From Salirhabdus salicampi (GTDB lineage Bacteria; Bacillota; Bacilli; Bacillales; Alkalibacillaceae): 64,000 nucleotides of DNA. The translations under genes were made by a program, and so were the position numbers. The notes beneath the pieces were generated by a model. It was not told the origin of the DNA and did not search any database. It worked only from the letters and a program-made list of their open reading frames with translations. The stretch covers positions 558,001 through 622,000 of the forward strand of contig NZ_JANBWE010000001.1 of NCBI RefSeq assembly GCF_024259515.1, in the 5' to 3' direction. Below, piece by piece: positions 51,336-60,879 of this stretch. Each line of letters opens with the position of its first letter. Positions within the stretch are counted from its first letter, which is position 1.

Positions 51336-52308
51336 ATTGATGGTCATGAAACGTAATAAGTTTCTCATGTGCTTTTTGGCGTTCTTCTTCAGGTACAATG
51401 ACATACCAAGAACCATTTATGTTTTCATTTCGACCTGATATTTGATAACTATCAACATGTTTACGTGTATTACGATAGTTTGTGAACAAATCTTTCATTT
51501 CACGAAAGGAAAGGTTCGTACTCATATTGTTCCCAAGTGTATGAAGGATCTCATCAATATGGTTAATTGAACTCAAACTTGCTCCTTTATCGATAATCCC
51601 TTGAATCACTAACCGTTGACGTTTGTTACGCCCTACATCTCCTTCTGGATCTTGTTTTCTCATACGGACGTAACCGATTGATTGCTCTCCGTCCAAAGTA
51701 ATTGTGCCTTTTTTATAATGATAGCCTTTTTTATAATAACCTGAATCAACCCAACTTATCGGGTTTTTCACTGTGATACCTCCGACCGCATCCACCAATT
51801 GGGGTAATCCTTCCATGTTCATTTTAATATAGTAATCTAACTCAATATCTAAAAAGTTTTCAACAGTGGCGATAGTCATGTTTATGCCGTTTTTTTCTGT
51901 TCCACCAGCAGCTATACCGAGAGGGTAAGCGTGATTTATTTTATCTTGAATCCCTTTACCAACAATCTCCGTTCTCGTATCACGGGGGATACTCATCAAT
52001 TGCATACGATCAGTGTTTGGATTTAAGGATAAGAGAATTAAAGTATCTGTACGTCCTATATCATTAATCCGTTCATCAACACCCATAAGGAGGATATGCA
52101 ATGTTTCCTTTCCTTCTTCGGCCTTTTTCGGGTTTAACTCAATACTATCGACGGTTTTATATATGTCTACATCAACGGTTCTTTTTATCTCATTGTAGAG
52201 GTGATAAGCGTATCCACCTACACCTATAAAAAGAATTGTGATAAATATGAAAAAGAAACGTAATCTTTTATGCTTTTTCTTCTTTATATAATCAGTCCGC
52301 TTCCCCAT
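51331..52308 (-). CDS. LytR-CpsA-Psr (LCP) family protein
   Basis: Wall-polymer ligase of 325 aa. A basic N-terminus and one membrane helix (about 20-40), then the LCP domain with ILLMGVDERINDIGRTDTLILLSLNP, SIPRDTRTEI and the DGEQSIGYVRMRKQDPEGDVGRNKRQR arginine motif. LCP enzymes attach teichoic acids or other glycopolymers to peptidoglycan. ATG 52308 has GAGGTGTG upstream. Located near RecQ without functional link. Confidence 0.92.
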   Translation of the reverse strand: MGKRTDYIKKKKHKRLRFFFIFITILFIGVGGYAYHLYNEIKRTVDVDIYKTVDSIELNPKKAEEGKETLHILLMGVDERINDIGRTDTLILLSLNPNTDRMQLMSIPRDTRTEIVGKGIQDKINHAYPLGIAAGGTEKNGINMTIATVENFLDIELDYYIKMNMEGLPQLVDAVGGITVKNPISWVDSGYYKKGYHYKKGTITLDGEQSIGYVRMRKQDPEGDVGRNKRQRLVIQGIIDKGASLSSINHIDEILHTLGNNMSTNLSFREMKDLFTNYRNTRKHVDSYQISGRNENINGSWYVIVPEEERQKAHEKLITFHDHQS

Positions 52309-52418
52309 TATACACACCTCAACTATCTATAAGTTTCTTTACAACATTTAGACGTTCGTAATCAAGGTGTGTTACATAGAAATGTATGGTAAAAAAGGGT
52401 TTGTTGATTTGTTATTAT

Positions 52419-52643
52419 TTATTTTCGAATGATCATTACGATGAAACTAATGATGAAGGATATGAGTGTATATAATAGGACCCACATAAAAAACGTTACA
52501 TTAAAAAATATAAACATAAGCAGTGTAGATAAAAAGAGTACAATTAACGGTATTACAATCCAGTGATTAACGAAGAAGCTGCCAATTATAGTAACAACTA
52601 TGACGAGAACAGGAAAGGTAAGGAGAATAAGTAAAAATTCCAT
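52419..52643 (-). CDS. Small membrane protein, DUF2651-like
   Basis: Protein of 74 aa, three hydrophobic segments (about 5-24, 27-46, 51-71), matching the general pattern of DUF2651/YbeF proteins. ATG 52643 follows GGTGG. Function unknown. Confidence 0.55.
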   Translation of the reverse strand: MEFLLILLTFPVLVIVVTIIGSFFVNHWIVIPLIVLFLSTLLMFIFFNVTFFMWVLLYTLISFIISFIVMIIRK

Positions 52644-52724
52644 TTTTTCCACCAACTTTCATGAGAGAAATGATATATCCATATTCACTGTAATTTATTG
52701 GATATTGATGTAGTCATTTAAGCA

Positions 52725-52757
52725 TTAAAAAACCGATTCCTCTGCGGGAATCGGCTA
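52725..52757 (-). terminator. Terminator of recQ
   Basis: Stem AGCCGATTCC / GGAATCGGTT with a T-run on the minus strand. Confidence 0.88.
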
Positions 52758-52759
52758 AA

Positions 52760-54946
52760 TTATGAATTGCTGTATTTACTATTTTTTTGTAGAACAGCTT
52801 GAATAGTAAAGTAGCTAATGTGGTCAGGCAAAGCCTCTTTTAATGGTTTTAATTTGTTTTCGTTAACGGTTTGTTTCACTTGTAAAATCATTTTTTCTTC
52901 GTCACGTTTAAAAAGGGCGTCCCATTGTAATTCGTATCCCTCCTCTGCACTTCGGAGGAGATGTTTCTCAATTGTAGCAGGTGAATAGTCTCGATTATTA
53001 GCAATGCTTTCAATAGACATGCCTTGTTCATGTAACTTGAAAGAAATGAGATGACTAGGGGTGTCTGGGAACAAATCATCAATAGAAGCTGACTTCGTCA
53101 GTTGTTCTTCCTTTTTTCCGCCTGTGACATCTACTTGGATCAATGATTTGGACTTCTTTTTTCGTTCAGGTTTATGTTTTTTAACGTATTGTTGAATGGT
53201 ATTCATAAACGGTTCGCCGTACTTTTCAAACTTCGCTTTACCTACACCGTTAATTTCCAACATTGAGTTTTCATCTGTAGGAAAATAGGTTGCCATATCT
53301 TTTAATGTTGCATCAGAAAAAACGATGTAGGGTGGGACGTTATATTCCTCGGCCATAGTCTTCCGTAATGTTCGTAGCTGGTTAAACAATTCGTTATGTT
53401 TTTCGCTTTGATTAGAAACTTTAACCGTTTTTCGGTAAACGTTCTTATCCCCTTTTAATACCTGAACAGCATTTGGCGTTAGTTTAACGACAGGGTACTT
53501 GCCTTCGGTAAGAGATAAGTAGTTTTCGGCTAATAAATAGTGAATTAAGACGACGATGTCCTTTTCCTTTTGATTTTGCATAATGCCGTACGTAGATAGA
53601 GTTTGAAATTTTAATTCTTTAATACGTTGGTTTTTAGAGCCTTTGAGTACTTGAGCAATAAGTGTGACACCAAAATTTTCATCCATTCGTTTTACACAAG
53701 AAAAAATCTTCTGTGCCTCAATTGTAATGTCTACTTTTTCCCGTTCGTCTTGACAATTACTACACTTCTCACAATCCGTTTCTTCTTGATGATCCCCGAA
53801 GTAGGAAAGGAAAAATGTATGTAAACATTGTTCTGTATGACAAAATTGAATCATTTGTTGAAGACGTTGGTATTCATTGCTCCGTTTTTCTTCACTTAAT
53901 TGGCTTTCCTCGATTAAAAACTTATGAATTTGTACATCTCGAGAAGAGTATAGAATGTAGCATTCGCTTTCTTCACCATCACGACCAGCACGACCAGCCT
54001 CTTGGTAATACGATTCAATGTTCCGAGGCATATTGTAATGAATGACGTAACGGACGTTCGATTTATCAATTCCCATACCAAAAGCATTTGTTGCTATCAT
54101 AACGGATACATTATCTAGTATAAATTGTTCTTGTGCATGTTGTCTCTCTTCTTCACTAAGACCAGCATGGTATTTCGCAACAGAGATATTTTGCTTTTTC
54201 AAATGTTCATAGAGTTGGTCTGTTTCTTTTCTCGTTGTCGCATAAATAATCCCGGATTCGTCTTTTCGTTTTTGGATAAAATCGAGGACGAAAGGGCGTT
54301 TCTTTTCTCCTTTTAGTACATTGAAGGAAAGGTTGTCTCTTGCGAAAGTCGTAAATACTGTTTGTTCCTTTGAGATGTCAAGTAATGTACGAATATCTGA
54401 CGCAACTTCTTCGGTTGCAGTTGCTGTTAACGCCATAATGACAGCTTTTCGACTCAACTGTTGAATTTTCGGAATAATGGATCGATAACTTGGTCTAAAA
54501 TCGTGCCCCCATTGGGAAATACAATGTGCCTCATCAAAGGCGATTAAAGAGAGTTGAATGGAAAATAAGCAATTTAAAAAGGCTCCGGATTCAAATCGCT
54601 CTGGAGCAACGAAGACGATATCATAGTTTCCATCCTTCATTTGTTGTAACCGCTCATCAACCTCGCCCCGTGAGAGTGTACTATTAATATATGTCGCAGG
54701 CACCCCGACATTTTGCAGTGCATCAACTTGGTCTTTCATTAACGAGATAAGAGGTGAAATAATAATGGCAGTGCCTGGCATGACGAGAGCGGGAATCTGA
54801 TAGCAAAGTGACTTTCCGCCTCCTGTAGGCATAATCCCAAGTGTGTTTCGTTGATTAAGTGCGTGTTCTATAATTTCCTGTTGTCCTTTTCGGAAGGAAG
54901 GAAAACCAAATATATCTTGTAAATATTGTTCAGCTTGTTTTAACAT
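52760..54946 (-). CDS. recQ: ATP-dependent DNA helicase RecQ
   Basis: RecQ of 728 aa. The helicase core has GQQEIIEHAL, GIMPTGGGKSLCYQIPAL (Walker A), FDEAHCISQWGHDFRPSY (DEAH) and the GAFGMGIDKSNVRYVIHYNMPRNIESYYQEAGRAGRDG motif VI region. The RQC zinc domain has four cysteines in DCEKCSNCQ and upstream; the HRDC domain is near 510-590 (FNQLRTLRKTMAEEYNVPPYIVFSDATLKDMA). A C-terminal HTH extension (residues about 640-720) follows. Unwinds recombination and fork structures. Ends at a terminator; no operon partner. Confidence 0.95.
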   Translation of the reverse strand: MLKQAEQYLQDIFGFPSFRKGQQEIIEHALNQRNTLGIMPTGGGKSLCYQIPALVMPGTAIIISPLISLMKDQVDALQNVGVPATYINSTLSRGEVDERLQQMKDGNYDIVFVAPERFESGAFLNCLFSIQLSLIAFDEAHCISQWGHDFRPSYRSIIPKIQQLSRKAVIMALTATATEEVASDIRTLLDISKEQTVFTTFARDNLSFNVLKGEKKRPFVLDFIQKRKDESGIIYATTRKETDQLYEHLKKQNISVAKYHAGLSEEERQHAQEQFILDNVSVMIATNAFGMGIDKSNVRYVIHYNMPRNIESYYQEAGRAGRDGEESECYILYSSRDVQIHKFLIEESQLSEEKRSNEYQRLQQMIQFCHTEQCLHTFFLSYFGDHQEETDCEKCSNCQDEREKVDITIEAQKIFSCVKRMDENFGVTLIAQVLKGSKNQRIKELKFQTLSTYGIMQNQKEKDIVVLIHYLLAENYLSLTEGKYPVVKLTPNAVQVLKGDKNVYRKTVKVSNQSEKHNELFNQLRTLRKTMAEEYNVPPYIVFSDATLKDMATYFPTDENSMLEINGVGKAKFEKYGEPFMNTIQQYVKKHKPERKKKSKSLIQVDVTGGKKEEQLTKSASIDDLFPDTPSHLISFKLHEQGMSIESIANNRDYSPATIEKHLLRSAEEGYELQWDALFKRDEEKMILQVKQTVNENKLKPLKEALPDHISYFTIQAVLQKNSKYSNS

Positions 54947-55149
54947 GAAACCACCTTTTATATCTAGCTGTACGTAAATAAGCTTTTTTAGGCTATCATT
55001 TAATTATCTAATATCTCATTATGGGGCTTATTTATGACATTGTAAAGGTAGCAATGGGGAATTACACAATACCATGAATCATTAAATAAAAGAAAAAAGT
55101 AGAAGTTAGTAAAGAGAATAAAAAAGAAAACGAACTAAAGATTGATAAT

Positions 55150-55186
55150 TGAACATAACGCATGTGTGAGTCCATGCGTTATGTCA
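55150..55186 (-). terminator. Terminator-like hairpin of the glycosyltransferase operon
   Basis: Perfect 12-bp stem ACATAACGCATG / CATGCGTTATGT; the minus-strand T-run is weak (TTCAATT). Confidence 0.65.
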
Positions 55187-56398
55187 CAGTTTATCATAGA
55201 CTCCAAATTGAAGAGACTTGAATAAGTGATAAATGCCGACAGCTGAAAGAATGCAAAATAGAGGGATAATATATTGACCGTAACGCGTTAGGGGTAAAAA
55301 TACATTAGATACGGCTATATAAATGAAAATGATACCCACTAACCCGGCTACTGCATTGTTTTTTCTTAAAAAATAAGCACTAATTGTACCGGTAATTAAA
55401 ATGAAAAAGTGGTGAATGTAAAACATAGCATTCATGAATGATGAAAAGTGAAATCGGTATAGGTGATCAGGTTCTCTAAACATCCACAATGTTTTTCCTA
55501 ACGTAAACCAAGATATCCAAAGAACAGGATCGTTTTTCAACCCCTCTACAATCCGTTGTTTGGCGTATTCCTTATAACTTAGGCCGAGCTCTCTCGCTTC
55601 TTTTGCCAAGTTTACACTTGGATTTTGATAAAAGGGATCTGTCCCTAATAACATTGGATTACCTGCATGAGAAGAAAAAATATGTAGTTGTTGAAAGACG
55701 AGATAATTGCGGATAATCCATGGGAAAATCAAAAACAAAGGTCCAACCCACCATAATAACCCTATCCTTATACCTTCTCTCCACTTATATTTATATAACA
55801 CTAGTCCAAATGCTAATAGAAGCATTGGTGCAGGGGTTGGGCGTACCATTAAACTAACGGCCGCCGCAAAGCCGAAGAGAATGTGCCACTTTGTTTTATT
55901 TTCTTGAAAAGCCATAATAAAAAGCAATATAGCTAAATAAAGAGTGAACGATCCCGGTGTCTCGGTTAAGAGTTTTTTAAAATAATGGTATTGAGGAATT
56001 GTAACTAAAAACAGCACTGCAGCCAGGATAGAAATGATTCGATTATGAAAGAGTCTCTCCGATATCATATAAACAAAGAAAATAGTGAGTAAATTTAGCA
56101 TCATATTAAAAACTGCTGTTAAGAAAAACTTATCTACATTTAAAAAGTCCGCAATCATAAAGATAGATACAAGATAAAAGGGGTGTCCAGGTGTAACATA
56201 GGCGTCGGGTCCTTGTCCTTGATAGGAATAATAATTTTCCTCAATAAAGGTTTCAGCCATTTTAATATATTTAATTTCATCTGGTGCAGATAATTCAATT
56301 GTCCGACCAAATAGTAATAAATAGAGATGAAAAGCTAACGCTATTAGTAGAATCATCGTAATGGGGATATGTTTTTTTCCTAATTCCATTTGAACCAC
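55184..56398 (-). CDS. Glycosyltransferase family 39-like (ArnT-type), polytopic
   Basis: Membrane glycosyltransferase of 404 aa with about ten helices. The N-terminal loop ELSAPDEIKY contains the catalytic acid of the GT-C/PMT family. It would transfer a sugar from undecaprenyl phosphate to an extracytoplasmic acceptor. Last gene of a four-gene operon with GT2, DUF2304 and an EmrE-like protein; such sets make and flip undecaprenyl-linked sugars for modification of wall or envelope polymers. Directly abuts the EmrE-like gene. Confidence 0.85.
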   Translation of the reverse strand: MVQMELGKKHIPITMILLIALAFHLYLLLFGRTIELSAPDEIKYIKMAETFIEENYYSYQGQGPDAYVTPGHPFYLVSIFMIADFLNVDKFFLTAVFNMMLNLLTIFFVYMISERLFHNRIISILAAVLFLVTIPQYHYFKKLLTETPGSFTLYLAILLFIMAFQENKTKWHILFGFAAAVSLMVRPTPAPMLLLAFGLVLYKYKWREGIRIGLLWWVGPLFLIFPWIIRNYLVFQQLHIFSSHAGNPMLLGTDPFYQNPSVNLAKEARELGLSYKEYAKQRIVEGLKNDPVLWISWFTLGKTLWMFREPDHLYRFHFSSFMNAMFYIHHFFILITGTISAYFLRKNNAVAGLVGIIFIYIAVSNVFLPLTRYGQYIIPLFCILSAVGIYHLFKSLQFGVYDKL

Positions 56399-56740
56399 CT
56401 ATCTAGAAATTAAAAACACGCCCAATATAATGACTAAAATCCCAAGCCAATGCTGAGCGGTTACTGTTTCCTTAAAAATTACAACTGCTAGTATTGCTCC
56501 GAATACATAACTAATACTTTGAAAAGGATACGCAACGCTTAAGGGCATCTTGGACAACACATAAAGCCAACAAACCGTTGCAATGGCGTACGTGAAACCT
56601 CCAAACCAAAAAAAGGGACTAGTAAACACGGTTGTGAAGGCGTCAACGTCCCATTGCTTCACATCTTCAACCGATAATTTCCAAAACATTTGTCCCAGAA
56701 CTAACAAAAAAATGTTCCCGATCATAAAACCGTAGATCAT
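56399..56740 (-). CDS. EmrE-like small membrane transporter subunit (ArnE/ArnF-like)
   Basis: Protein of 113 aa with four helices, EamA/SMR fold, as in flippase subunits of undecaprenyl-phosphate sugars. The last helices contain PLSVAYPFQSISYVFGAILAVVIF. It overlaps the DUF2304 gene by 4 bp and abuts the GT39 gene. In this operon the most likely role is flipping the lipid-linked sugar. Confidence 0.85.
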   Translation of the reverse strand: MIYGFMIGNIFLLVLGQMFWKLSVEDVKQWDVDAFTTVFTSPFFWFGGFTYAIATVCWLYVLSKMPLSVAYPFQSISYVFGAILAVVIFKETVTAQHWLGILVIILGVFLISR

Positions 56741-57096
56741 TCATTTGCCCTGCCTTGCTTCTTTTGTTGTTCTATTTTCAGTTGGAGTAAGCTATATTCC
56801 TGGGTGAGGGTGTCTAGTTGCCGGTGTAGCTTTGAAATCCTTCGGGTTGCATCAAAAATGAGGATGAGGGCAAATAGAAGCCCAAATAAAAAGAGTAATG
56901 ATGGAGCGTAATATACATTCATAACATCTGCAATTTTATTAATTAACCCTTCAAACATAATGAGAACCGCCAATGCAAAACAAGTGTTAAACCAAAGGAT
57001 TGAGTATTTCGTTTCTAAAATTCCTCTTCGAACTGATTCAAATACAAATACAAAAATAAGTAACACAATAATAAAGGATACTAGTGAGACGTCCAT
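56737..57096 (-). CDS. DUF2304 family membrane protein
   Basis: Protein of 119 aa: two to three helices (LVSFIIVLLIFVFVFESVRRGILETKYSILWF, TCFALAVLIMF, SLLFLFGLLFALILIFDAT) followed by a coiled-coil tail. DUF2304 proteins are encoded beside family 2 glycosyltransferases and the EmrE-like partners, as here. Its function is probably to help the GT2 or flippase. Confidence 0.82.
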   Translation of the reverse strand: MDVSLVSFIIVLLIFVFVFESVRRGILETKYSILWFNTCFALAVLIMFEGLINKIADVMNVYYAPSLLFLFGLLFALILIFDATRRISKLHRQLDTLTQEYSLLQLKIEQQKKQGRANE

Positions 57097-57102
57097 GATA
57101 AA

Positions 57103-57816
57103 TCACTCCTTGAGAATGGTACGCATGCAGATGGACAAAGATACTTTAAGCATGTAATAAAGGGAACGAATTTTTGAGATGGATGTTTTTCCGCCTTGTC
57201 GTTCAGACATATATACCGTTTTCTCTGCAACCTTATAATTATTTTTGACTAGATCAATAATAACTTCAGGCTCTGGATAGTCTTTAGGATAGTTGGTGGA
57301 AAATTTTTTCATGACTTTTTTATTTACCACTCTGAATCCAGATGTTGCATCGGTAATTTTCTGACGTGTAAGTAAAAAAATTAAAATTTGAAAGTACCAT
57401 ATACCAATTCTGCGGTATGGGCTTCCTTTGTAATCGGTTTGGGTTAAAAATCTTGAGCCAATAACCATATCTAAGTCATGTTCAATCAAGTGGTGGATTA
57501 AACTTTCCAAATCTTTTTCATTATGCTGACCATCAGCATCAAACTGGATAGCTAGGTCATATCCTTTTTGAACAGCGTATTTATAACCGGTTTGAACTGC
57601 TCCGCCTATTCCGACATTATATGGGAGATGAATAACTGTAATGTCGTCAAATTCATCTAAAATTTCTGCCGTTCTGTCTGTTGATCCATCATTGACAACA
57701 CAAATATCTAGACCGTTTAATTGTTTTCTCGCCCATAGTAGTTTTTGTATTGTTTCCTTAATAACATCTTCTTCATTAAAGGCTGGTACGATAATAACAG
57801 CATCGAAGTTATCCAT
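57103..57816 (-). CDS. Family 2 glycosyltransferase (polyprenyl-phosphate glycosyltransferase-like)
   Basis: GT-A enzyme of 237 aa. IIVPAFNEEDVIKETI, VVNDGSTDRT and FDADGQHNEKDLESLI (DxD metal motif) and the ATSGFRVVNKKVMKKF motif are typical of DPM1-type polyprenyl-phosphate glycosyltransferases; unlike longer ones it has no C-terminal membrane helices, that role being taken by the separate genes downstream. First gene of the four-gene operon. Makes the undecaprenyl-phosphate sugar from a nucleotide sugar. Confidence 0.9.
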   Translation of the reverse strand: MDNFDAVIIVPAFNEEDVIKETIQKLLWARKQLNGLDICVVNDGSTDRTAEILDEFDDITVIHLPYNVGIGGAVQTGYKYAVQKGYDLAIQFDADGQHNEKDLESLIHHLIEHDLDMVIGSRFLTQTDYKGSPYRRIGIWYFQILIFLLTRQKITDATSGFRVVNKKVMKKFSTNYPKDYPEPEVIIDLVKNNYKVAEKTVYMSERQGGKTSISKIRSLYYMLKVSLSICMRTILKE

Positions 57817-58103
57817 TTATGTCTCTCCTGTTCTTACGATGTTTGTCGTTAGTATACCCAGACAATGGGAAAAACATGAAAGTTGTCTTGTTCGTTGAGT
57901 ACTACCTGAATAGTATAGACAAGGAGATCCTCTCTGTATACTTTAAAAAACATCACATTTGAACTATTACAACGGAACAACTTTTATGTGGATGAAAGTA
58001 CAAAGAAAGAAAAAGTGGTTGAGTGGGTGTTTTGATTATTGTATAGTTGTATTAGTTTGCAAATATGTGGTTTTGTTCACAGTTTTTGAGGGAGGGTGTA
58101 ATA

Positions 58104-58865
58104 TTGTTTGCAAAAGAACGGCATGAAATTATTATGCAAAAACTTCAACAAGATGGATCTGTTCGCGTATCCTTTTTAGTGCGGGAGTTTGGTGTTTCTG
58201 TGGAAACGATTAGACGTGACTTGGAGCACTTAGAAAAAGAGGGACATTTAAAACGGGTGCATGGTGGAGCAGTGTTGGAGAAAGTAAATAGTAAACAGCT
58301 GACATCAACGGTGAGAGAAACGAAATACATCGAAGAAAAGAAAGAAATTGCGAAAAAAGCAATCGAATATGTGACTGAAGGTCAATCGATAGCCATTGAT
58401 GTTAGTACAACCAATACAGAATTTGCTAAGGCATTAAAGACGAGATTCACACAACTTACTGTATTAACAAACTCTATGGAAATTACAAAGGAACTTTCGG
58501 ATATGCCAGATTATACAATTTTGTTTGCAGGAGGTATTGTACGAAACCAAGAACTTTGTACAATTGGTGATTTAGCAGAGCAATTTGTATCCAATTTTCA
58601 TATTGATACGTTCTTTATGAGTATGAGCGGAATATCGCTAAATAAAGGTTTTACTGATTATGGTATTGGTGAGATACAAGTGAAAAAGAAGATGTTAGAA
58701 AATGCACAGCAAGGTATTGTACTTGCGGATAGTAGTAAGTTTGATGTTGTTTCACTTGTGAAAGTGTGTGATTTCCATCAAGTGAGTCGTATTATTACAG
58801 ATTCAAAATTAAATGAGCCAATTTTAGAGAAATATAAAGATAACGGTGTAGAAGTAATCGTTTAA
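58104..58865 (+). CDS. DeoR-family regulator
   Basis: Regulator of 253 aa. N-terminal HTH: FAKERHEIIMQKLQQDGSVRVSFLVREFGVSVETIRRDLEHLEKEGHLKRVHGGAV, the DeoR signature; the sugar-phosphate-sensing domain follows, with IAIDVSTTNTEFAKAL and TVLTNSMEITKEL and the closing DSSKFDVVSLVKV. It should repress the adjacent phosphatase/transporter genes and be released by a sugar phosphate. TTG 58104 follows GGGAGGGTG. Terminator at 58874-58907. Confidence 0.92.
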   Translation: MFAKERHEIIMQKLQQDGSVRVSFLVREFGVSVETIRRDLEHLEKEGHLKRVHGGAVLEKVNSKQLTSTVRETKYIEEKKEIAKKAIEYVTEGQSIAIDVSTTNTEFAKALKTRFTQLTVLTNSMEITKELSDMPDYTILFAGGIVRNQELCTIGDLAEQFVSNFHIDTFFMSMSGISLNKGFTDYGIGEIQVKKKMLENAQQGIVLADSSKFDVVSLVKVCDFHQVSRIITDSKLNEPILEKYKDNGVEVIV

Positions 58866-58873
58866 CAGCGTTA

Positions 58874-58907
58874 AAACTTAGAATAATAATTCTAAGTTTT
58901 TTTATTT
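58874..58907 (+). terminator. Terminator of the deoR-type gene
   Basis: Stem AACTTAGAAT / ATTCTAAGTT and a run of seven T. Confidence 0.92.
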
Positions 58908-58980
58908 TCTAAAAAATCCTTTAACCCCTGATATGAACAGCTTTAAATACTTCTGCATGTAGATAAAACCGTTTTTGCTG

Positions 58981-59009
58981 TTGACAGTTTATACAACGTT
59001 AATTAGAAT
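58981..59009 (+). promoter_or_regulatory. Strong promoter of the HAD/ABC operon
   Basis: TTGACA (58981-58986), 17-bp spacer, TAGAAT (59004-59009), the best sigma-A-type promoter I noted in the window. Confidence 0.85.
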
Positions 59010-59023
59010 GAAAAACAACAAAT

Positions 59024-59077
59024 AAACACACATAACTACAATTAAAAGCATAAAAAATCATGTGTTTTTGTGTGTTT
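59024..59077 (+). promoter_or_regulatory. Probable DeoR-family operator
   Basis: Perfect 9-bp inverted repeat AAACACACA (59024-59032) and TGTGTGTTT (59069-59077) just downstream of the promoter, with an extra half-site ATGTGTTT at 59060-59067. The position would block transcription when the DeoR-family protein binds. Confidence 0.6.
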
Positions 59078-59094
59078 GTGGAAAGGGGGTACTT

Positions 59095-59850
59095 ATGAGG
59101 AAAATTGTGATAAATGAAAAAGTCTATGAAATAGATGGCATTTTATTTGATAAAGATGGTACATTAGTGGATTTTGGGAGTCTTTGGATCACGTGGACGA
59201 AGGATTTGATTGATAAAATCGTTCATAAGACAGACATATCATGCAATAAAGAAACGTATGCAAATGCACTAGGTTTTTCTTATGAAGAACGTACATGGGA
59301 CCCAAAAGGACCTTTGGCCATTGGGTCACTGCAAGATATCATATCAATCCTATCCCGTGAATTATATTCTAATGGTGTACCATGGAATGACGCGTTTAAA
59401 CTTGTTAATGATAGTTATCAAGAAGTCGAATCCGATTTCAATTGGCATGATAGCGTAAAGGCAATTCGCGGCTTGAGAGACTTTTTGCAACAAGCATCAA
59501 ATCGATCAATTAAAATGGGGGTTGTAACCTCTGATAATTATGATAGGGCTCGTCACCAATTAAAACTACTTGAAATTGATCATTATTTCTCAGCGATTGT
59601 TGGTCACGATTCGGTTGAACAAGGTAAACCGTTTCCTGAAATGGTAAAGGTTGCCTGTAAACGAATGGATGTGAAACCAGAACGAACCATTGTGATCGGA
59701 GACTCGAATGGAGATATGTTATTAGGAAGAAATGCAAAATCATTAAGCAGTATTGGGATTGTATCGAAAGAAGGACAATCCACAGATCATTTAATAAATG
59801 CTGATGCTATTATTCGCGATTATACGAATGAGTTTATAAAAATAGGTTAA
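59095..59850 (+). CDS. HAD-superfamily phosphatase
   Basis: HAD hydrolase of 251 aa. Motif I is FDKDGTLVD, motif II includes VVTSDN, and motif IV is IGDSNGDMLLGRNA, all as expected for phosphoserine/phosphoglycolate-like phosphatases. An alpha-helical cap (about 20-110) would select a sugar phosphate. First gene of the operon after the operator, just before the binding protein. Probably dephosphorylates the imported compound or its product. ATG 59095 follows GAAAGGGGG. Confidence 0.88.
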   Translation: MRKIVINEKVYEIDGILFDKDGTLVDFGSLWITWTKDLIDKIVHKTDISCNKETYANALGFSYEERTWDPKGPLAIGSLQDIISILSRELYSNGVPWNDAFKLVNDSYQEVESDFNWHDSVKAIRGLRDFLQQASNRSIKMGVVTSDNYDRARHQLKLLEIDHYFSAIVGHDSVEQGKPFPEMVKVACKRMDVKPERTIVIGDSNGDMLLGRNAKSLSSIGIVSKEGQSTDHLINADAIIRDYTNEFIKIG

Positions 59851-59865
59851 TAGAAAGGTGATAAT

Positions 59866-60864
59866 ATGAAAAAATTTGGCATAAATGCATTACTTATTGT
59901 TTTAGCGATGGTGATTGCAGCATGTGGTAGTAATAATGCAAATTCAAGTCAAGAACCGATTAAAGTTTATACACATAATGATTCAGAAGAAATGCAGGAT
60001 TTAGTAAAAGGATTAAAGGAAGAAACAGGTATTGAAGTAGATGTATTACGTATGTCCAGTGGTGAAGCATGGAGCCGTATTGAATCCGAATCACCAAACT
60101 TTGGTGCTGAAATGCAGTGGGGAATGTTACATAGTTTTGCATTAAAAGCAGAACAAAATGATTTTTTAGAATCCTATCACTCTCCAACATGGGAAGATGT
60201 ACCAGATAATTTTAAAGATCCAGACGGTAAATGGTATGGTTGGTCCTATTGGTTTAACCTATTAGCAATAAATACAGATATTTTGGAAAGTAAAGGGCTA
60301 GATAAGCCGGAGTCATGGGAAGATTTATTGGATCCACAATATGAAGGGGAGATTGTTCTTCCGGACCCAGGTACTTCAGGTACAGCATTTTTATTTGTAT
60401 CTACCATTATGCAAATTATGGGTGAAGAAGAAGGTTGGAAGTATTTAGAGAAGTTGGATCAAAATGTTGCACAATATACAAAGTCAGGATCTGCACCTGC
60501 TCAAATGGTAGCCCAAGGTGAATATGCAATTGGAATTACGTGGGATCAAGCAGTGTTTGACCGTGTGGAAGAAGGATACCCTGTTGAGGCGGTTTTTCCA
60601 ACAGAAGGTGTAGGTTATGATCTAGACGTTATTTGGATGTTTAAAGATGCGGAAAATCAAGACCAAGTAAAAGAAATCATTGATTACATTGGTTCTGAAA
60701 ATGGTATGGAAGAAGCGTCGAAACATCGTTCAATGGTTACAAAGCCTGGTTTTGTTGGAACAGTAGAAAACATTGACCAGTACTTAATCGACTATGATGC
60801 AGTATGGGCAGCAGAAAACCGCGAACGGGTTATGGAAGAATGGAGAACGAAATTTTCTAACTAA
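59866..60864 (+). CDS. ABC transporter substrate-binding lipoprotein (AfuA/FbpA type)
   Basis: Binding lipoprotein of 332 aa; signal peptide with lipobox IAAC (Cys about 20). It has the type 2 fold of the Fe3+-siderophore-free and AfuA group: IKVYTHNDSEEMQDLVKGLKEETGIEVDVLRMSSGEAWSRIESESPNFGAEMQWG. AfuA of Gram-negative bacteria was shown to bind hexose phosphates, and the neighbours (DeoR regulator, HAD phosphatase) favour a phosphorylated sugar here. Spaced 15 bp from the HAD gene, in one operon. Iron is an alternative ligand. Confidence 0.87.
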   Translation: MKKFGINALLIVLAMVIAACGSNNANSSQEPIKVYTHNDSEEMQDLVKGLKEETGIEVDVLRMSSGEAWSRIESESPNFGAEMQWGMLHSFALKAEQNDFLESYHSPTWEDVPDNFKDPDGKWYGWSYWFNLLAINTDILESKGLDKPESWEDLLDPQYEGEIVLPDPGTSGTAFLFVSTIMQIMGEEEGWKYLEKLDQNVAQYTKSGSAPAQMVAQGEYAIGITWDQAVFDRVEEGYPVEAVFPTEGVGYDLDVIWMFKDAENQDQVKEIIDYIGSENGMEEASKHRSMVTKPGFVGTVENIDQYLIDYDAVWAAENRERVMEEWRTKFSN

Positions 60865-60879
60865 ACGAGGTGTCTATTC

